A stretch of DNA of 64,000 nucleotides from Chromatiaceae bacterium (GCA_024235415.1 JACKML010000003.1:310001-374000); one strand, 5' to 3'. Numbered from the stretch's first letter, positions 34,536-47,777 are shown. A program made the numbers and translations. The notes: generated by a model not told the origin, from the letters alone.

Positions 34536-35402
34536 TCAGTCGATCACGACCAGGGGTTCGGTGATCCCGAGACCGTGCATCCTGCTGCTGACCTCGTCGG
34601 CGATCTCGACAGAGGCCAATGGCCCGACCTGTACGCGGTGTACCGGGCCGGAGGCGAGCGTGGCGGGGACGACCCGCACGCCGCTCGCAAGCCCCTCCTC
34701 GAGGCGCGCGCGCAGGCGCTCGGCATTGCTGCTGTCGCTGAATGCCCCTGCCTGGAGGAAAATCCGCGGACTGTGGCCAGACGCCCGCGGTGCCTGCACG
34801 GCGGGCTGCGTTGCCGGTGTCGGGGACTTGGCCAGGCGGGTCGGTGGCGTCTTTGGCGCTGCGGGGTCGATCGCGCGGATCTCGACCAGCGCTGTGCCTT
34901 TGCCCAACATGCCGATGCGCGAGGCGGCGGCGTATGAGAGATCGATGATGCGGTTCTCGTGAAACGGACCGCGGTCGTTGACGCGGACCACCACGTGCCG
35001 CCCGTTTTCCAGGTTGGTCACCTCGAGGTATGTCGGGATCGGCAGCTGCTTGTGCGCGGCAGTCATCACGTACATGTCGTAGATCTCACCGTTCGATGTC
35101 GCATTCCCGTGAAACTTGCGGCCGTACCAGGAGGCAATGCCGCGTTCGACGAAACCGCGGCTGTGCGGCAGGGTGTAATAACGCTTGCCGAACACCACGT
35201 AGGATTGCGGATTGCCGCCGCGGCTGCGCGGTTCGACCCGCGGTACGGCGTCCGGCACCCGGCTGACGTCACGGTGTTCGCCCGGTCCATCCTGTTCATC
35301 GGGAAATCCCGGTCCGCGTACGCCGCAGCCACCCAGAAAGGTGCTGAGCAATGCCCCGACGCAGAACCAGCGGAGCAGGCGGGGCCGGTCGGTGAGTGAC
35401 AT
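34536..35402 (-). CDS. rlpA: Septal-ring lytic transglycosylase RlpA
   Basis: This predicts 288 residues. A lipoprotein signal has lipobox FLGGC (Cys26). The double-psi beta barrel runs from about 80 to 170: VERGIASWYGRKFHGNATSNGEIYDM, MTAAHKQLPIPTYLEVTNLENGRHVVVRVNDRGPF. A Pro/Ala linker and a C-terminal SPOR domain (about 208-286) follow, the latter binding denuded glycan at the septum. RlpA cleaves glycan strands lacking stem peptides. It starts 3 bp after mltB ends. Confidence 0.93.
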   Translation of the reverse strand: MSLTDRPRLLRWFCVGALLSTFLGGCGVRGPGFPDEQDGPGEHRDVSRVPDAVPRVEPRSRGGNPQSYVVFGKRYYTLPHSRGFVERGIASWYGRKFHGNATSNGEIYDMYVMTAAHKQLPIPTYLEVTNLENGRHVVVRVNDRGPFHENRIIDLSYAAASRIGMLGKGTALVEIRAIDPAAPKTPPTRLAKSPTPATQPAVQAPRASGHSPRIFLQAGAFSDSSNAERLRARLEEGLASGVRVVPATLASGPVHRVQVGPLASVEIADEVSSRMHGLGITEPLVVID

Positions 35403-35405
35403 CGC

Positions 35406-36410
35406 TCAGCCGGCCCCTGGTGCACGGGCGGCTTGTTGCTGCGCGTGCAGTTCGCGGATCGCTTCGCTCAGCTGGTACACGGCCATCGCATACTTGGTGC
35501 GCGGGTTGTAACGCATGATGGCGTAGAAATTGTCCATGCCTACCCAGTATTCCGTGCCGTCATCGGTGTCGAAGTCGAGCAGGCTGAGTTTTGCGCCCTC
35601 CGGCGTCGGCGGATCGATGGCCAGCCCGGCCGCTGCCAGTTCGCTGGCAGACAGGCTCGGCCTGGCGCCGGCATCGACAAGGCGCTGGTGTTTGCTGGTG
35701 ACGCCCTGTATCGGCTGCGCAACCGGTGCGCCGCGCTTCCAGCCACCCTTCTTGACGAAATAGTTGGCGACGCTGCCAATCACGTCCTCCGGTGACAGCC
35801 AGATATCACGCCGGCCGTCGGCGTCGAAATCGATCGCGTATACGCGAAAGCTGTCGGGCATGAACTGCGGTACGCCCATTGCACCGGCATACGAGCCTGT
35901 CGGCGAGGTGGCCGGGATGTCCTCCTCGCGTGCGAAACGCAGGAAATGGCTGAGCTGTTCGCGAAAGAACGCGCCGCGTTTCGGGTAGTGGAAACCCAAT
36001 GTATGCAACGCGTCCAGGACGCGGTAGCCACCGGTGTTGGCACCATAGCGAGTCTCCACCCCAAGGATGGCGACGATGATCTGCGGTGGCACCCCGAACG
36101 TCTGCTCGGCCCGTTCCAGCGCGGCGGCATGCTGGCGCCAGTAGTCCACGCCACCCTGGATGCGTGACGGTGTCAGGAAGATATTGCGGTACGCGGTCCA
36201 GTTGAGGGTCTTCTCGGCCGGCCGCGAGATCGCCTCCAGGATCGGGCGACGCAATTGTGCCTGGTACAGCGTGCGCGTCACCTCTTCTTTGGAAAAGCCG
36301 TATTTCCCCACCATCTCGGCGATGAATTCGTCGCGCAACTGGTCGGGAGTCTTGGCCTGCACGATCGCACAGGCGGTGAGCAGCGAGGTCAGCAAAATGG
36401 CGATGCGCAT
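35406..36410 (-). CDS. mltB: Membrane-bound lytic murein transglycosylase B
   Basis: This predicts 334 residues with a hydrophobic N-terminal signal (MRIAILLTSLLTACAIVQA). The catalytic Glu119 lies in VAILGVETRYGANTG; other family blocks are GAMGVPQFMPDSFRVYAIDFDADGRRDIW and DVIGSVANYFVKKGGW, plus a C-terminal NFYAIMRYNPRTKYAMAVYQL. It cleaves peptidoglycan glycan with formation of 1,6-anhydroMurNAc. The Cys14 context (LLTAC) could allow lipidation, but cleavage after VQA is equally plausible. It starts 2 bp after rodA ends. Confidence 0.93.
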   Translation of the reverse strand: MRIAILLTSLLTACAIVQAKTPDQLRDEFIAEMVGKYGFSKEEVTRTLYQAQLRRPILEAISRPAEKTLNWTAYRNIFLTPSRIQGGVDYWRQHAAALERAEQTFGVPPQIIVAILGVETRYGANTGGYRVLDALHTLGFHYPKRGAFFREQLSHFLRFAREEDIPATSPTGSYAGAMGVPQFMPDSFRVYAIDFDADGRRDIWLSPEDVIGSVANYFVKKGGWKRGAPVAQPIQGVTSKHQRLVDAGARPSLSASELAAAGLAIDPPTPEGAKLSLLDFDTDDGTEYWVGMDNFYAIMRYNPRTKYAMAVYQLSEAIRELHAQQQAARAPGAG

Positions 36411-36412
36411 GG

Positions 36413-37552
36413 TCAGGTCGGCAGCAGTCTACGGTGAGTGTGAATGGACATCAGCATACCGAACCCCGCCATCAGGGTCACCAGCGAGGTCCCGCCATAG
36501 CTGACCAGCGGCAGCGGGACGCCGACGACCGGGAGCAGGCCGCTCACCATTCCGGTATTGACGAACAGATAGACGAAGAACACCAGCGTCAGTGAGCCGG
36601 CGAGCAACCGCGTGAAAGTATCCTGGGCCCGCGTCGCGATATACAGGCCGCGGCCTATCACGAACAGAAACAGCGACAGCAGGATCAGCACGCCGACCAG
36701 GCCGAACTCCTCGGACAGGACAGCGAAGATGAAGTCGGTATGGCGTTCCGGCAGAAAGTCGAGCTGAGACTGTGTGCCATTGAGCCAGCCCTTGCCGTAT
36801 ACACCACCGGAGCCGATCGCGATTTTCGATTGGATGATGTGATAGCCGGCGCCAAGCGGGTCTTTCTCCGGGTCGAGAAAGGTCAGCACGCGCTGTCGCT
36901 GGTAGTCGCGCATCAGGTACCAGATAACAGGGGCGGCAGCGCCGGCCGCGACCGTCAGGCCGCCGATCAGCTGCCAGCTGATGCCGGCCAGGAACAGCAC
37001 GAATACGCCGGCGCTGGCGACCAGCACCGCGGTGCCCAGGTCCGGCTGCTTGGCGATCAGCAGCACCGGTGCGACGATCAGTACCGCCGCTATCGCCAGG
37101 CGTTGCCAGCTCGGCGGCAGGCGTTTTTCCGCCAGGTACCACGCGATCATCAGCGGCACCGCCAGTTTGACCAGTTCCGATGGCTGAAAGCGCACTATCC
37201 CGAGATCCAGCCAACGCTGCGCGCCCTTGCCCACTTCGCCGAATACCAGCACCGCCACCAGCATCGCCATGCCGGCCGCGTAGAGCCAGGGGCTCCAGCG
37301 TCGCAGTGTCGCAGGGCTGACCTGCGCGATGGCGACCATGACCGCCAGCGCCAGCACGATACGCAGGGCCTGGCGTTCCATCTGACCAAGATTCTCACCC
37401 GAGGCCGAGTACAGCACGATCAGGCCGAACCCGCACAACAGCAGCAGGCCGACCAGCAGCGGCAGATCGATATGAAACACCGCCAGCAGACCCTGCCTGC
37501 GATTCGGGTTGGTCGGCGTCAGGTCACCGAGTTGGCGCGTTGAATAGCTCAT
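36413..37552 (-). CDS. rodA: Peptidoglycan glycosyltransferase RodA
   Basis: This predicts 379 residues of the SEDS family with about ten membrane segments. Diagnostic stretches are [68 protein letters not shown] and [15 protein letters not shown]. RodA polymerises lipid II in the elongasome together with PBP2, encoded directly upstream. The start overlaps the mrdA stop in ATGA, so the two subunits are translationally coupled. Confidence 0.96.
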   Translation of the reverse strand: MSYSTRQLGDLTPTNPNRRQGLLAVFHIDLPLLVGLLLLCGFGLIVLYSASGENLGQMERQALRIVLALAVMVAIAQVSPATLRRWSPWLYAAGMAMLVAVLVFGEVGKGAQRWLDLGIVRFQPSELVKLAVPLMIAWYLAEKRLPPSWQRLAIAAVLIVAPVLLIAKQPDLGTAVLVASAGVFVLFLAGISWQLIGGLTVAAGAAAPVIWYLMRDYQRQRVLTFLDPEKDPLGAGYHIIQSKIAIGSGGVYGKGWLNGTQSQLDFLPERHTDFIFAVLSEEFGLVGVLILLSLFLFVIGRGLYIATRAQDTFTRLLAGSLTLVFFVYLFVNTGMVSGLLPVVGVPLPLVSYGGTSLVTLMAGFGMLMSIHTHRRLLPT

Positions 37553-39399
37553 GTCCCATCCAGTGCCGGAGGCTCGTCGGGGTATAGATAGGCGTCCATG
37601 ATGGCACGCGCGATCGGTGCCGCCACCGAGCCGCCATGGCCGCCATTCTCGACCACCACAGCGACTGCAATCTGCGGGTCGTCCGCCGGTGCATAGGCGA
37701 TGAACAGGGCGTGATCGCGCAGTTTCTTCTCCAGTGTCTCTTCGTCGTACTCGGCATCCTGTGCCACGGTGAACACCTGCGCGGTGCCGGTCTTGCCGGC
37801 GATCTTGTAACGCTCGCTGCGGATGCGTTTGGCGGTGCCGCGCGGGCTCTCGATCACGTGCAGCATGCCGTGATGGACATCCTCCCAGTTCTGCTCGCGC
37901 ACCACCGGGATGACATGTGCGCTGGGCGGGATCGGCGTTACTTCGCCGCTTTCGCGCGAGCTCAGATAGTCGACCACGTGCGGGGTGTAGAAAGTCCCGT
38001 TGTTGGCGATGGCTGCGGTCGCCGCAGCGAGCTGCAACGGGGTGGTAAGGAAATAGCCCTGACCTATACCCATGATCAGCGTCTCGCCGGGATACCAGGG
38101 TTGCCGCTTCGCCCGCCGCTTCCATTCCCGCGACGGCAGCAGGCCGGTCGACTCGCCGGTCAGGTCGATGCCGGTGCGGCTGCCGAAGCCAAACTGTGAA
38201 AGGAAGTCATTGAGTTGGTCTACGCCAAGTTCGTAGGCCAGCTTGTAGAAGAAGACATCGCACGATTGCACGATCGCGGCATCGAGGTCCATGGTGCCGT
38301 GGCCGGTCTTCTTCCAGTCGCGGTAGCGATGCGTGTTGCCAGGCAGCTGGAAGAAACCCGGGCAGTAAGCGGTGCTGTCAAACTGGATCGCCCCGCGCTC
38401 CAGGCCGGCCAGACCCATGAACGGCTTGACTGTCGACCCCGGTGGGTACTGACCGCGCAGGGCGCGGTTGTACAGCGGGCGACTTTCGTCGTCCTGCAGG
38501 GCGTCGTAGTTCTTGGTGCTGATCCCCTCGACGAACAGATTGGGGTCATAACCCGGCTGGCTGACGAAGGCGAGGATGCCGCCGTTCTTCGGATTGATCG
38601 CCACCGCCGCGCCGTTATTGTCGCCGAAGGCCTTCATCGCGACCTCCTGCAACGCGATGTCGAGGTGCAGGTGGATATCCACCCCGGATTCGGGTGGCGC
38701 CTGCTCCAGGGTGCGTACCCTGCGTCCGGCCGCGTTAACTTCGACCTGCTCCAGACCAACTGCGCCGTGCAGTGCCGATTCGTAGGTCTTCTCCACCCCG
38801 TTTTTGCCGATGTGGCTGGTCCCGGCATAGTTGGACACGTCGATCTGCTCGAGATCGCGTTGGCTGATGCGGCCGACGTAACCCAGTACATGGGTGGTCT
38901 TCACGTCGTGCGGATAGTGGCGCAACAGCTGCGCCTTGATGTCCACGCCGGCGAATCGATGCCGATGGACCGCGAACTGCGCGGTCTCGTCCTGACTCAG
39001 ATTGACCCTGATGGGCACGCTGTCGAAACGGCGCCTGCGCTTTTTGAGCTGCCAGAAGCGTTCCAGGTCTTCGTCGCTGATCTCGATCACCTTTGCCAGC
39101 TCGGCCAGGGTGGTGTCGAGGTGTTCGACCTGCTCCGGAGTGATCTCCAGGCTGTAGGCGGGGCGGTTTTGCGCCAGCAGCACGCCTTTGCGGTCGTAGA
39201 TGAGTCCGCGCGTCGGTGGCAGTGGCAGTACCTTCACCCTGTTCTCGCGTGACAGCGTGGTGAAGTGCTCGTGGTCGACGATCTGCAGCTGGACCATGCG
39301 CCAGATCAGCACGGTGACCGCGGCCAGGACCAGGAGGCCGGCGATGATGGCCCGGTTCAGGAAGGCCTGGCTTTCGCGAATCGTGTCCTTGAGCAGCAT
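37549..39399 (-). CDS. mrdA: Penicillin-binding protein 2 (elongasome transpeptidase)
   Basis: This predicts 616 residues. One N-terminal membrane helix (about 20-38) is followed by the dimerisation/pedestal domain ([21 protein letters not shown]) and the transpeptidase. Active-site motifs are STVK in [11 protein letters not shown] (about 325), SCD in [10 protein letters not shown] and KTG in [11 protein letters not shown]. It crosslinks peptidoglycan along the cell side wall with RodA. The ATG at 39399 lies 14 bp after mreD with only a weak ribosome-binding site, so coupling to mreD translation is likely. Confidence 0.96.
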   Translation of the reverse strand: MLLKDTIRESQAFLNRAIIAGLLVLAAVTVLIWRMVQLQIVDHEHFTTLSRENRVKVLPLPPTRGLIYDRKGVLLAQNRPAYSLEITPEQVEHLDTTLAELAKVIEISDEDLERFWQLKKRRRRFDSVPIRVNLSQDETAQFAVHRHRFAGVDIKAQLLRHYPHDVKTTHVLGYVGRISQRDLEQIDVSNYAGTSHIGKNGVEKTYESALHGAVGLEQVEVNAAGRRVRTLEQAPPESGVDIHLHLDIALQEVAMKAFGDNNGAAVAINPKNGGILAFVSQPGYDPNLFVEGISTKNYDALQDDESRPLYNRALRGQYPPGSTVKPFMGLAGLERGAIQFDSTAYCPGFFQLPGNTHRYRDWKKTGHGTMDLDAAIVQSCDVFFYKLAYELGVDQLNDFLSQFGFGSRTGIDLTGESTGLLPSREWKRRAKRQPWYPGETLIMGIGQGYFLTTPLQLAAATAAIANNGTFYTPHVVDYLSSRESGEVTPIPPSAHVIPVVREQNWEDVHHGMLHVIESPRGTAKRIRSERYKIAGKTGTAQVFTVAQDAEYDEETLEKKLRDHALFIAYAPADDPQIAVAVVVENGGHGGSVAAPIARAIMDAYLYPDEPPALDGT

Positions 39400-39413
39400 G
39401 GGGGCGGGGGTTC

Positions 39414-39896
39414 TCAGCTGACCTTGAAGTGCCGACGGACCTTGCGCAGGGTGACAAAGACCCAGGGCCAGAGCAGGGCGCCGATCAACGGCACGCTCCA
39501 ATAGATCAGGCCGGGCGAAGTGCCACGTGTCGCCCCGGTCACCCACAGCGCGAGCAGATGTTCGATCACCAGCAGGATCAGTATACCCAGTGACTGCTGC
39601 CAGAACGGAAACACGCGAATGCGCTGGTGGAGCTGAATGGCGACAAAGGTCACGACCGAGAGGCCGAGCGCGTGCTGGCCGAGCAGGGTGCCGGTGAGGA
39701 CATCCAGCATGATGCCGGCAACAAAGCCGCTGCCGACGCCGACGCGGTGTGGCAGCGCGATCGCCCAGTAGAGCATCACCAGCGTCACCCACTGGGGGCG
39801 AAACGGCCTCGCCCAGTCCGGCATCGGCAGGATGGTCAGCAACATCGCGATGCACAGTGTGACGATGATCACCAGGCGTCCACCACCGCCACTCAT
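39414..39896 (-). CDS. mreD: Rod shape-determining protein MreD
   Basis: This predicts 160 residues with five or six hydrophobic segments (for example LVIIVTLCIAMLLTILPMP and QSLGILILLVIEHLLALWV) and the family RPQWVTLVMLYWAIALPHRVG. MreD is an inner-membrane partner of MreC and MreB in the elongasome. It overlaps the end of mreC by 4 bp. Length is normal for the family. Confidence 0.92.
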   Translation of the reverse strand: MSGGGGRLVIIVTLCIAMLLTILPMPDWARPFRPQWVTLVMLYWAIALPHRVGVGSGFVAGIMLDVLTGTLLGQHALGLSVVTFVAIQLHQRIRVFPFWQQSLGILILLVIEHLLALWVTGATRGTSPGLIYWSVPLIGALLWPWVFVTLRKVRRHFKVS

Positions 39897-40849
39897 GTGC
39901 CGGGCTCCGCCGTCGCGTCGACACCAGGGGTATCCGATGGTTCAGGGGTGGCAGCTGCATCCGTGGGCAGGTCGGATGCCGGCGGATCCTCGGTGAGCTT
40001 TGTCCTCGGCGGCCTTTCCGGCAACTGGTTCGGCACCGTCCACACCAGCAGGACCTCGCGGCTGCGGTCCAGGTGGGCGCGTGGCTGGGCCAGCACATCG
40101 GAGAAAGGGGCGTCCGGCGAGCGGTCGATACGTGTCACCCGGGCCACCGGGTAGCCGGGCGGGAACTTGCCACCGAGGCCCGAGGTTACCAAGAGGTCGC
40201 CTTCGACGATGTCCGAATTGGTTGGCAGGTAGGGGAGCTTGAGTTCGTCGATGCGCCCGGTGCCGACTGCGATGGTGCGCAGGCCGTTGCGCAGTACCTG
40301 GACCGGCAGCGCGTGACTGGTATCGGTGATCAGCAACACGGTCGACGAGAACGGGGTGACCGCAATCACCTGACCCATGACGGCGTGCGCATCCAGGATC
40401 GGTTGTCCGACGAACACGCCGGATGCCGAGCCCTTGTTGATCAGCACCTGCTGCTTGTAGGGATCGAGGTCGACCGAAGACAACTCGGCAACCAGTACGC
40501 GGTCACCGACCTTGAACGACGAGTCGACGAGGTCGCGCAGGCGCATGTTCTCGGCTTTCAATGACTCGTACTTCTGCAGTTCGGCACGCAGGCGCAGGTT
40601 CTGGTCCTTGAGTTCGCTGTTCTGTTCGAGCAGCGCCTCGCGCGTGCTGGTGGATTCGCTGACCCAGTGTGAAGCAGTAAACGGCAGATCGGCCAGGTAG
40701 TGCAGGGGATAGGTCAGAAACGCCAGCGCGCTGCGCAACTGCTCGAGATGGTGGAACCGGTGGTCGAGCACCAGCAGGATCAGAGACAGGATCACGGTGA
40801 CGACCAGACGGGTGGCTTGCGACGGGCCCTGTGCAAAAATCGGCTTGAT
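39893..40849 (-). CDS. mreC: Rod shape-determining protein MreC, possible AUC start
   Basis: This predicts about 318 residues. Family features are the N-terminal KPIFAQGPSQATRL, a membrane helix, a coiled coil (LLEQNSELKDQNLRLRAELQKYESLKAENMRL) and two beta domains with LITDTSHALPVQVLRNGLR and VTSGLGGKFPPGYPVARV; the last 50 residues are a Pro/Thr-rich tail. Homologues begin MKPIFxQGP, and here that first codon is ATC at 40849, preceded by GGAGAG at seven bases. The next conventional start is GTG at 40795, which would remove the conserved N-terminus. MreC is a bitopic periplasmic scaffold of the elongasome. Confidence 0.88.
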   Translation of the reverse strand: MKPIFAQGPSQATRLVVTVILSLILLVLDHRFHHLEQLRSALAFLTYPLHYLADLPFTASHWVSESTSTREALLEQNSELKDQNLRLRAELQKYESLKAENMRLRDLVDSSFKVGDRVLVAELSSVDLDPYKQQVLINKGSASGVFVGQPILDAHAVMGQVIAVTPFSSTVLLITDTSHALPVQVLRNGLRTIAVGTGRIDELKLPYLPTNSDIVEGDLLVTSGLGGKFPPGYPVARVTRIDRSPDAPFSDVLAQPRAHLDRSREVLLVWTVPNQLPERPPRTKLTEDPPASDLPTDAAATPEPSDTPGVDATAEPGT

Positions 40850-40914
40850 GTTGACGCTCTCCGTTCTTGCGATGTGCCTCGCGCGCCAGGGCCGGGCCCT
40901 GACGCCTTGCAGCT

Positions 40915-42105
<1,191 letters not shown>

Positions 42106-42183
42106 TCAGTTGGTTTCGGCCGCCCGCCCGAATGTGGTAATTTCGCCGCCTCGTTCGCTTGAACTCCTTTGAAACGCACGCTT

Positions 42184-42471
42184 ATGTCCCTATCTGCTGA
42201 CGATGTCGCAAAGATCGCCCATTTGGCCCGCCTCGCGGTGGCGCCGGGGGAAAACGCCGCACTCGGGCGCGAGCTGTCGAATATTCTCGATCTGGTGGCG
42301 CAGATGGATGCTGCCGATACCGCCGGCGTGGTGCCGATGGCCCATCCGCTGGACATGGCGCAGCGGCTGCGCGACGACGCGGTCAGCGAGCAGAACAGCC
42401 GCGACCGGTACCAGGCCGGTGCCCCGGCGGTCGAGAACGGCCTGTTTCTGGTGCCGAAGGTCATTGAATAA
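42184..42471 (+). CDS. gatC: Asp/Glu-tRNA amidotransferase subunit C
   Basis: This predicts 95 residues: SLSADDVAKIAHLARLAVAPGE at the N-terminus and a C-terminal DAVSEQNSRDRYQAGAPAVENGLFLVPKVIE, both diagnostic for GatC. It wraps around GatA and stabilises the GatCAB complex, which converts Glu-tRNA(Gln) and Asp-tRNA(Asn) to the amides. The ATG at 42184 gives the family N-terminus; an in-frame TTG five codons earlier has no support. Confidence 0.95.
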   Translation: MSLSADDVAKIAHLARLAVAPGENAALGRELSNILDLVAQMDAADTAGVVPMAHPLDMAQRLRDDAVSEQNSRDRYQAGAPAVENGLFLVPKVIE

Positions 42472-42479
42472 ATAGTTCC

Positions 42480-42567
42480 GAGTTGTGGGTCCTGGTTTGG
42501 AGTCGGGCGGCTTTGTGTCCCGGCATAGCACAACTCAAAACTCACAACTCAGTACTCAAACCTCAAC
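42480..42567 (+). repeat. Heptamer repeat and inverted copy between gatC and gatA
   Basis: Five 7-bp units based on ACTCAAA run from 42533 to 42567 (ACTCAAA, ACTCACA, ACTCAGT, ACTCAAA, CCTCAAC). GAGTTGTG (42480-42487) is the reverse complement of CACAACTC (42529-42536), so the transcript can fold into a stem between the two genes. The array ends 16 bp before the gatA start and leaves no clear Shine-Dalgarno sequence. Confidence 0.75.
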
Positions 42568-42583
42568 ACTTCCAGGCCCCTTT

Positions 42584-44041
42584 ATGGAACTGCACGAACG
42601 ATCGATCGCCCAGCTGAGTGCCGGGCTGCGCAGCGGCGAGGTGTCCAGCACCGAACTTACAAAGCACATGCTGCAGCGCATCAGGATGCACGATGCGGCG
42701 CTCAACAGTTTTATCACGGTGACCGAAGAGCTGGCGCTGACGCAGGCCAAGGCAGCCGATGCGCGAATCGCCGATGGCACGGCCGGGGCGTTGACCGGTA
42801 TTCCGATCGCGCACAAAGACATCTTTTGTACCCGCGATGTACGAACCAGCTGTGGCTCGCGCATGCTCAAGGACTTCGTCTCACCTTACGACGCGACCGT
42901 GGTTGAGAATCTGCAGCGTGCCGGCGTGGTCATGCTGGGCAAGACCAACATGGATGAGTTCGCAATGGGTTCCTCGAACGAGACCAGCCATTTCGGCCCG
43001 GTGCGCAATCCCTGGGACCGGGAGACCGTGCCCGGTGGTTCCTCCGGTGGTTCCGCGGCAGCGGTGGCGGCGCGCCTGTGTATCGCCGCGACCGGTACCG
43101 ATACCGGTGGTTCGATCCGTCAGCCGGCAGCACTGACCGGCATCACCGGACTCAAGCCAACCTACGGACGCTGCTCGCGCTGGGGGATGATCGCGTTCGC
43201 CTCGTCACTCGACCAGGCCGGCCCGATGACCCGCAGCGCCGAAGACGCGGCGCTGATGCTGACGGGCATGGCGGGATTCGATGAGCGCGATTCGACCAGC
43301 GCGCAACGCCCTGTCGATGACTATGTGGCGGCGCTCGGCCAGGACATCCGTGGCGTACGCATCGGCATCGTCAGGGAATTCATGGGTGAGGGGCTGGATG
43401 CCGGGGTCGGCGCCTCGATCCAGGTGGCGATCGATGAACTGAAGCGACTCGGTGCCGAGATTGTCGAGGTGAGCCTGCCGAATGCCGGCCTGTCGGTGCC
43501 GGCCTATTACGTGGTCGCACCGGCGGAGTGTTCGTCCAACCTGGCGCGTTTTGACGGCGTCCGTTACGGGCATCGCTGTGCCGCGCCGAAGGACCTCGAG
43601 GATCTGTACAAACGATCGCGCTCCGAGGGGTTTGGCCCCGAGGTGAAGCGCCGCATCATGATCGGCACCTATGCGCTGTCGGCCGGCTACTACGATGCCT
43701 ACTACCTCAAGGCGCAGAAGATCCGTCAGCTGATTGCCGACGATTTCCGCAAGGCATTCGCCGAGTGTGACGTGATCGTAGGTCCCACTGCGCCCAGCAC
43801 CGCCTTCCGTATAGGGGAAAAGGCCGACGACCCGGTATCGATGTACCTGTCCGACATCTACACCATTGCGGTCAACCTCGCCGGTCTGCCCGGTATGTCG
43901 ATCCCGGTCCAGCCCAGCGCCGGTATGCCGGTGGGACTGCAGCTGATCGGCGGGCTGTTCGACGAGGCGCGGCTGCTCAACGTCGCGCACCAGTTGCAGC
44001 TGGCGACGGACTGGCATCGACAGGCCCCGGCGGGGTTTTAA
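42584..44041 (+). CDS. gatA: Asp/Glu-tRNA amidotransferase subunit A
   Basis: This predicts 485 residues of the amidase-signature family. The catalytic Ser-cisSer-Lys triad is supplied by IPIAHKDIF (Lys) and [16 protein letters not shown] with [11 protein letters not shown] (Sers). GatA releases ammonia from glutamine and channels it to GatB for transamidation of misacylated tRNA. The start at 42584 ([11 protein letters not shown]) gives the normal family length; upstream residues come from the heptamer repeat. Confidence 0.96.
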   Translation: MELHERSIAQLSAGLRSGEVSSTELTKHMLQRIRMHDAALNSFITVTEELALTQAKAADARIADGTAGALTGIPIAHKDIFCTRDVRTSCGSRMLKDFVSPYDATVVENLQRAGVVMLGKTNMDEFAMGSSNETSHFGPVRNPWDRETVPGGSSGGSAAAVAARLCIAATGTDTGGSIRQPAALTGITGLKPTYGRCSRWGMIAFASSLDQAGPMTRSAEDAALMLTGMAGFDERDSTSAQRPVDDYVAALGQDIRGVRIGIVREFMGEGLDAGVGASIQVAIDELKRLGAEIVEVSLPNAGLSVPAYYVVAPAECSSNLARFDGVRYGHRCAAPKDLEDLYKRSRSEGFGPEVKRRIMIGTYALSAGYYDAYYLKAQKIRQLIADDFRKAFAECDVIVGPTAPSTAFRIGEKADDPVSMYLSDIYTIAVNLAGLPGMSIPVQPSAGMPVGLQLIGGLFDEARLLNVAHQLQLATDWHRQAPAGF

Positions 44042-44118
44042 GGCGCGCGCCGGGTGCCGCTGAACAGACGCCTCGACCGCCAACTCTGACTAACGAACAC
44101 GTTTCGGGAACACCAATC

Positions 44119-45561
<1,443 letters not shown>

Positions 45562-45673
45562 TTCGGCGCCCCTCGTCGTGGCGTCCGCTACCGGTCGCCG
45601 GTCCATCATGTGCACGGGGCCCGCACGCGCGCTGCCCGTCCATTAAATGCCATCACTGGCCCGGGGTTGAGCA

Positions 45674-46715
45674 GTGGCTGACGACATTCGTATCCGTGTA
45701 GCTTCGGAACCCTGATGGCGGGGCCTGGGATGACTACGTCCTGGCGCATCCGCAGGGTACTTTTTTCCATCGCTACGGCTGGAAGCGTCTCCTGGAGGCG
45801 ACCTACGGTTATCCCGGTCACTACCTGGTGGCCGAGCGCGCGCGGGCACCTGGTGCGGCGTGTTTCCGCTGGGTGAGGTCAGGCACCTGCTGTTCGGTCA
45901 TTCGCTGATATGGTGCCGTTCTGCGTCTACGGTGGTGTGCTGGCGGACGACGAGCGGGTGCGCGAGGCGCTCGAGGCGCATGCAGTACAACTGGCCGAGC
46001 GCCTGGGTGTTGATCACCTCGAAGTGCGCAACGACCATCCCGTGCGTGATGACTGGCCGCGCAAAGGCCGATCTGTACGTCACTTTCCGCCGTGAGTTGA
46101 GCGAGGACCACGAGGTCAACATGACTGCCATCCCGCGCAAGCAGCGGGCGATGGTACGCAAGGGCATCAAGGCCGGCCTGGTCGGCGAGGTCGACGACGG
46201 CATCGAGCATCTCTACCGCGCGTATTCAGAGAGCGTGCGCAATCTGGGGAACGCCGGTGTTCCCGAAGGCGCATTTCCGCGCGATCAGGGCCGAGTTCGG
46301 TGACGATGTCGATGTCGTCACCGTCAGGCACGACGGCGAGGTGGTCGCCTCGGTGATGAATTACTACTTCCGCGACCAGGTGCTGCCTTTCTACGGTGGC
46401 GGTATCTCTGCGGCGCGTGAGCTGGCGGCCAACGACTTCATGTACTGGGAAGTGATGCGCCGCGCGGTGGAACGTGGTTGCCGGGTGTTCGATTTCGGCC
46501 GCAGCAAGGTGGATACCGGTTCGTACAGCTTCAAGAAGCACTGGGGTTTCGAACCGCAGCCGCTGAGTTACGAATACCACCTGGTGCGTGCGACGCAGAT
46601 GCCGGACCTCAATCCCAACAATCCGAAGTACCGGGTCTTCATCAATGCCTGGAAGCGACTGCCGATCGGGGTGAGTCGGTTGATCGGTCCCTGGCTGGCG
46701 AAAGGTCTGGCGTAA
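45674..46715 (+). pseudogene. FemAB-like PEP-CTERM-associated protein, five frameshifts
   Basis: Joined across frames, the segment encodes a protein of about 345 residues of the FemAB/GNAT family associated with PEP-CTERM exosortase loci. Blocks in order: WDDYVLAHPQGTFFHRYGWKRLLE, VFPLGEVRHLLFGHSL, VPFCVYGG, DLYVTFRRELSEDHEVNM, AIPRKQRAMVRKGIKAGL, VFPKAHFRAI, FYFRDQ-like YYFRDQVLPFYGGG, FDFGRSKVDTGSYSFKKHWGFEP. Frame changes fall near 45713 (extra T), 45850, 45910, 46064 and 46248 (extra A). Each true frame lacks stops and the residues are conserved, so base-calling error is more likely than decay. No exosortase gene is in the window. GTG start assumed. Confidence 0.7.
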
Positions 46716-46750
46716 CCCGAAACTCTCGCCGGCAGTCAAACGGAGCGCCG

Positions 46751-47777
46751 TCAGGCGACGTTGACGCGGTTCCTGCCCTTGTCTTTGGCCCGGTACAGCG
46801 CCTGATCGGCGCGATTCAGCAGATCCAGGATGTCTTCATCCTTGCGATACGTTGCGACCCCGGCAGACAGCGTGATCTGGCCCAGCGGCTTTTTGTTGTC
46901 GGCGCGAACCAGCTGTGCGTTGGCGACCGCCGTGCGGATCGACTCTGCCACCGCTTTGCGCGCCCTTGCTGCCGGTTGTCGGCAGCAGGACGGTGAATTC
47001 TTCGCCGCCATAGCGGGCGGCAGTGTGTTTGCCCTTGATATTCTTCTGCAGAATCTGCGAAACGAATCGGATAACACGGTCGCCGATCAGGTGACCGTGG
47101 GTGTCGTTGACCGATTTGAAATGATCGATGTCGAGCATGATGACCGAGGGTGGCTGGCCGTTTGGCATCTCCGCGACGGCCGCGTTGAGCCGGTCGATCA
47201 GTGCGAAGCGGTTGTACAGACCGGTCAAGGGGTCGGTAATCGCGCGCTGGCGCTCAACCAGCAACTGCTCCTGAAGTTCCTCGATCTCGCGCGACTTCGA
47301 CTCGAAATGGTGCTGCAGGTCGCTGGTGGCATTGCGCATCGAGCAGGTTTCGATGATCAGTGTCTGCAGCATCTGGCGGATATTCGTCAGGTCATTGCTC
47401 GCGTCCACACCCTTGGCGAATCCGTCGAGGGTGCCCTCGAACGCCTGCGCATCGCTGCCGGCATCGCTCAGCGAGGTGCCGACATCGAACAGGATCTTGT
47501 TGAGGTTGCTACGCACCTGCTCGATATTGCCGATGTTGTGTTCTGCGACGTATTGGCGATGGAGCCGGCTGCACACTACCGCGGTGAACGCGGCGTTTTC
47601 TGCGATCAGGCGGTCGATCTCGGTCTTCAGTTCCGGATTTTCGCCGCTGACATAGGTATACCAGACCGTGTAGTTGTGCGGGGTCGGCGGTATCTCGTGG
47701 CGCGACATCAGTGGGACGGCCAAGCGCAACAACTCGGCCGCAGTGTCGGCGGTCGCGTCGTGAGCAATGGCACTCAT
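46751..47777 (-). pseudogene. GGDEF diguanylate cyclase, one frameshift
   Basis: Joined across one frame change near 46977, this gives about 342 residues. The N-terminal 170 residues are helical (MSRHEIPPTPHNYTVWYTYVSGENPEL) and resemble sensor regions of soluble cyclases. The GGDEF domain has DPLTGLYNRFALIDRL, VIMLDIDHFKSVNDTHGH, the active site RYGGEEF and, after the frame change, ITLSAGVATYRKDEDILDLLNRADQALYRAKDKGRN. It should make cyclic di-GMP. AGGGAA precedes the ATG at 47777. The single indel sits in an otherwise intact domain, so the gene may be functional. Confidence 0.75.
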
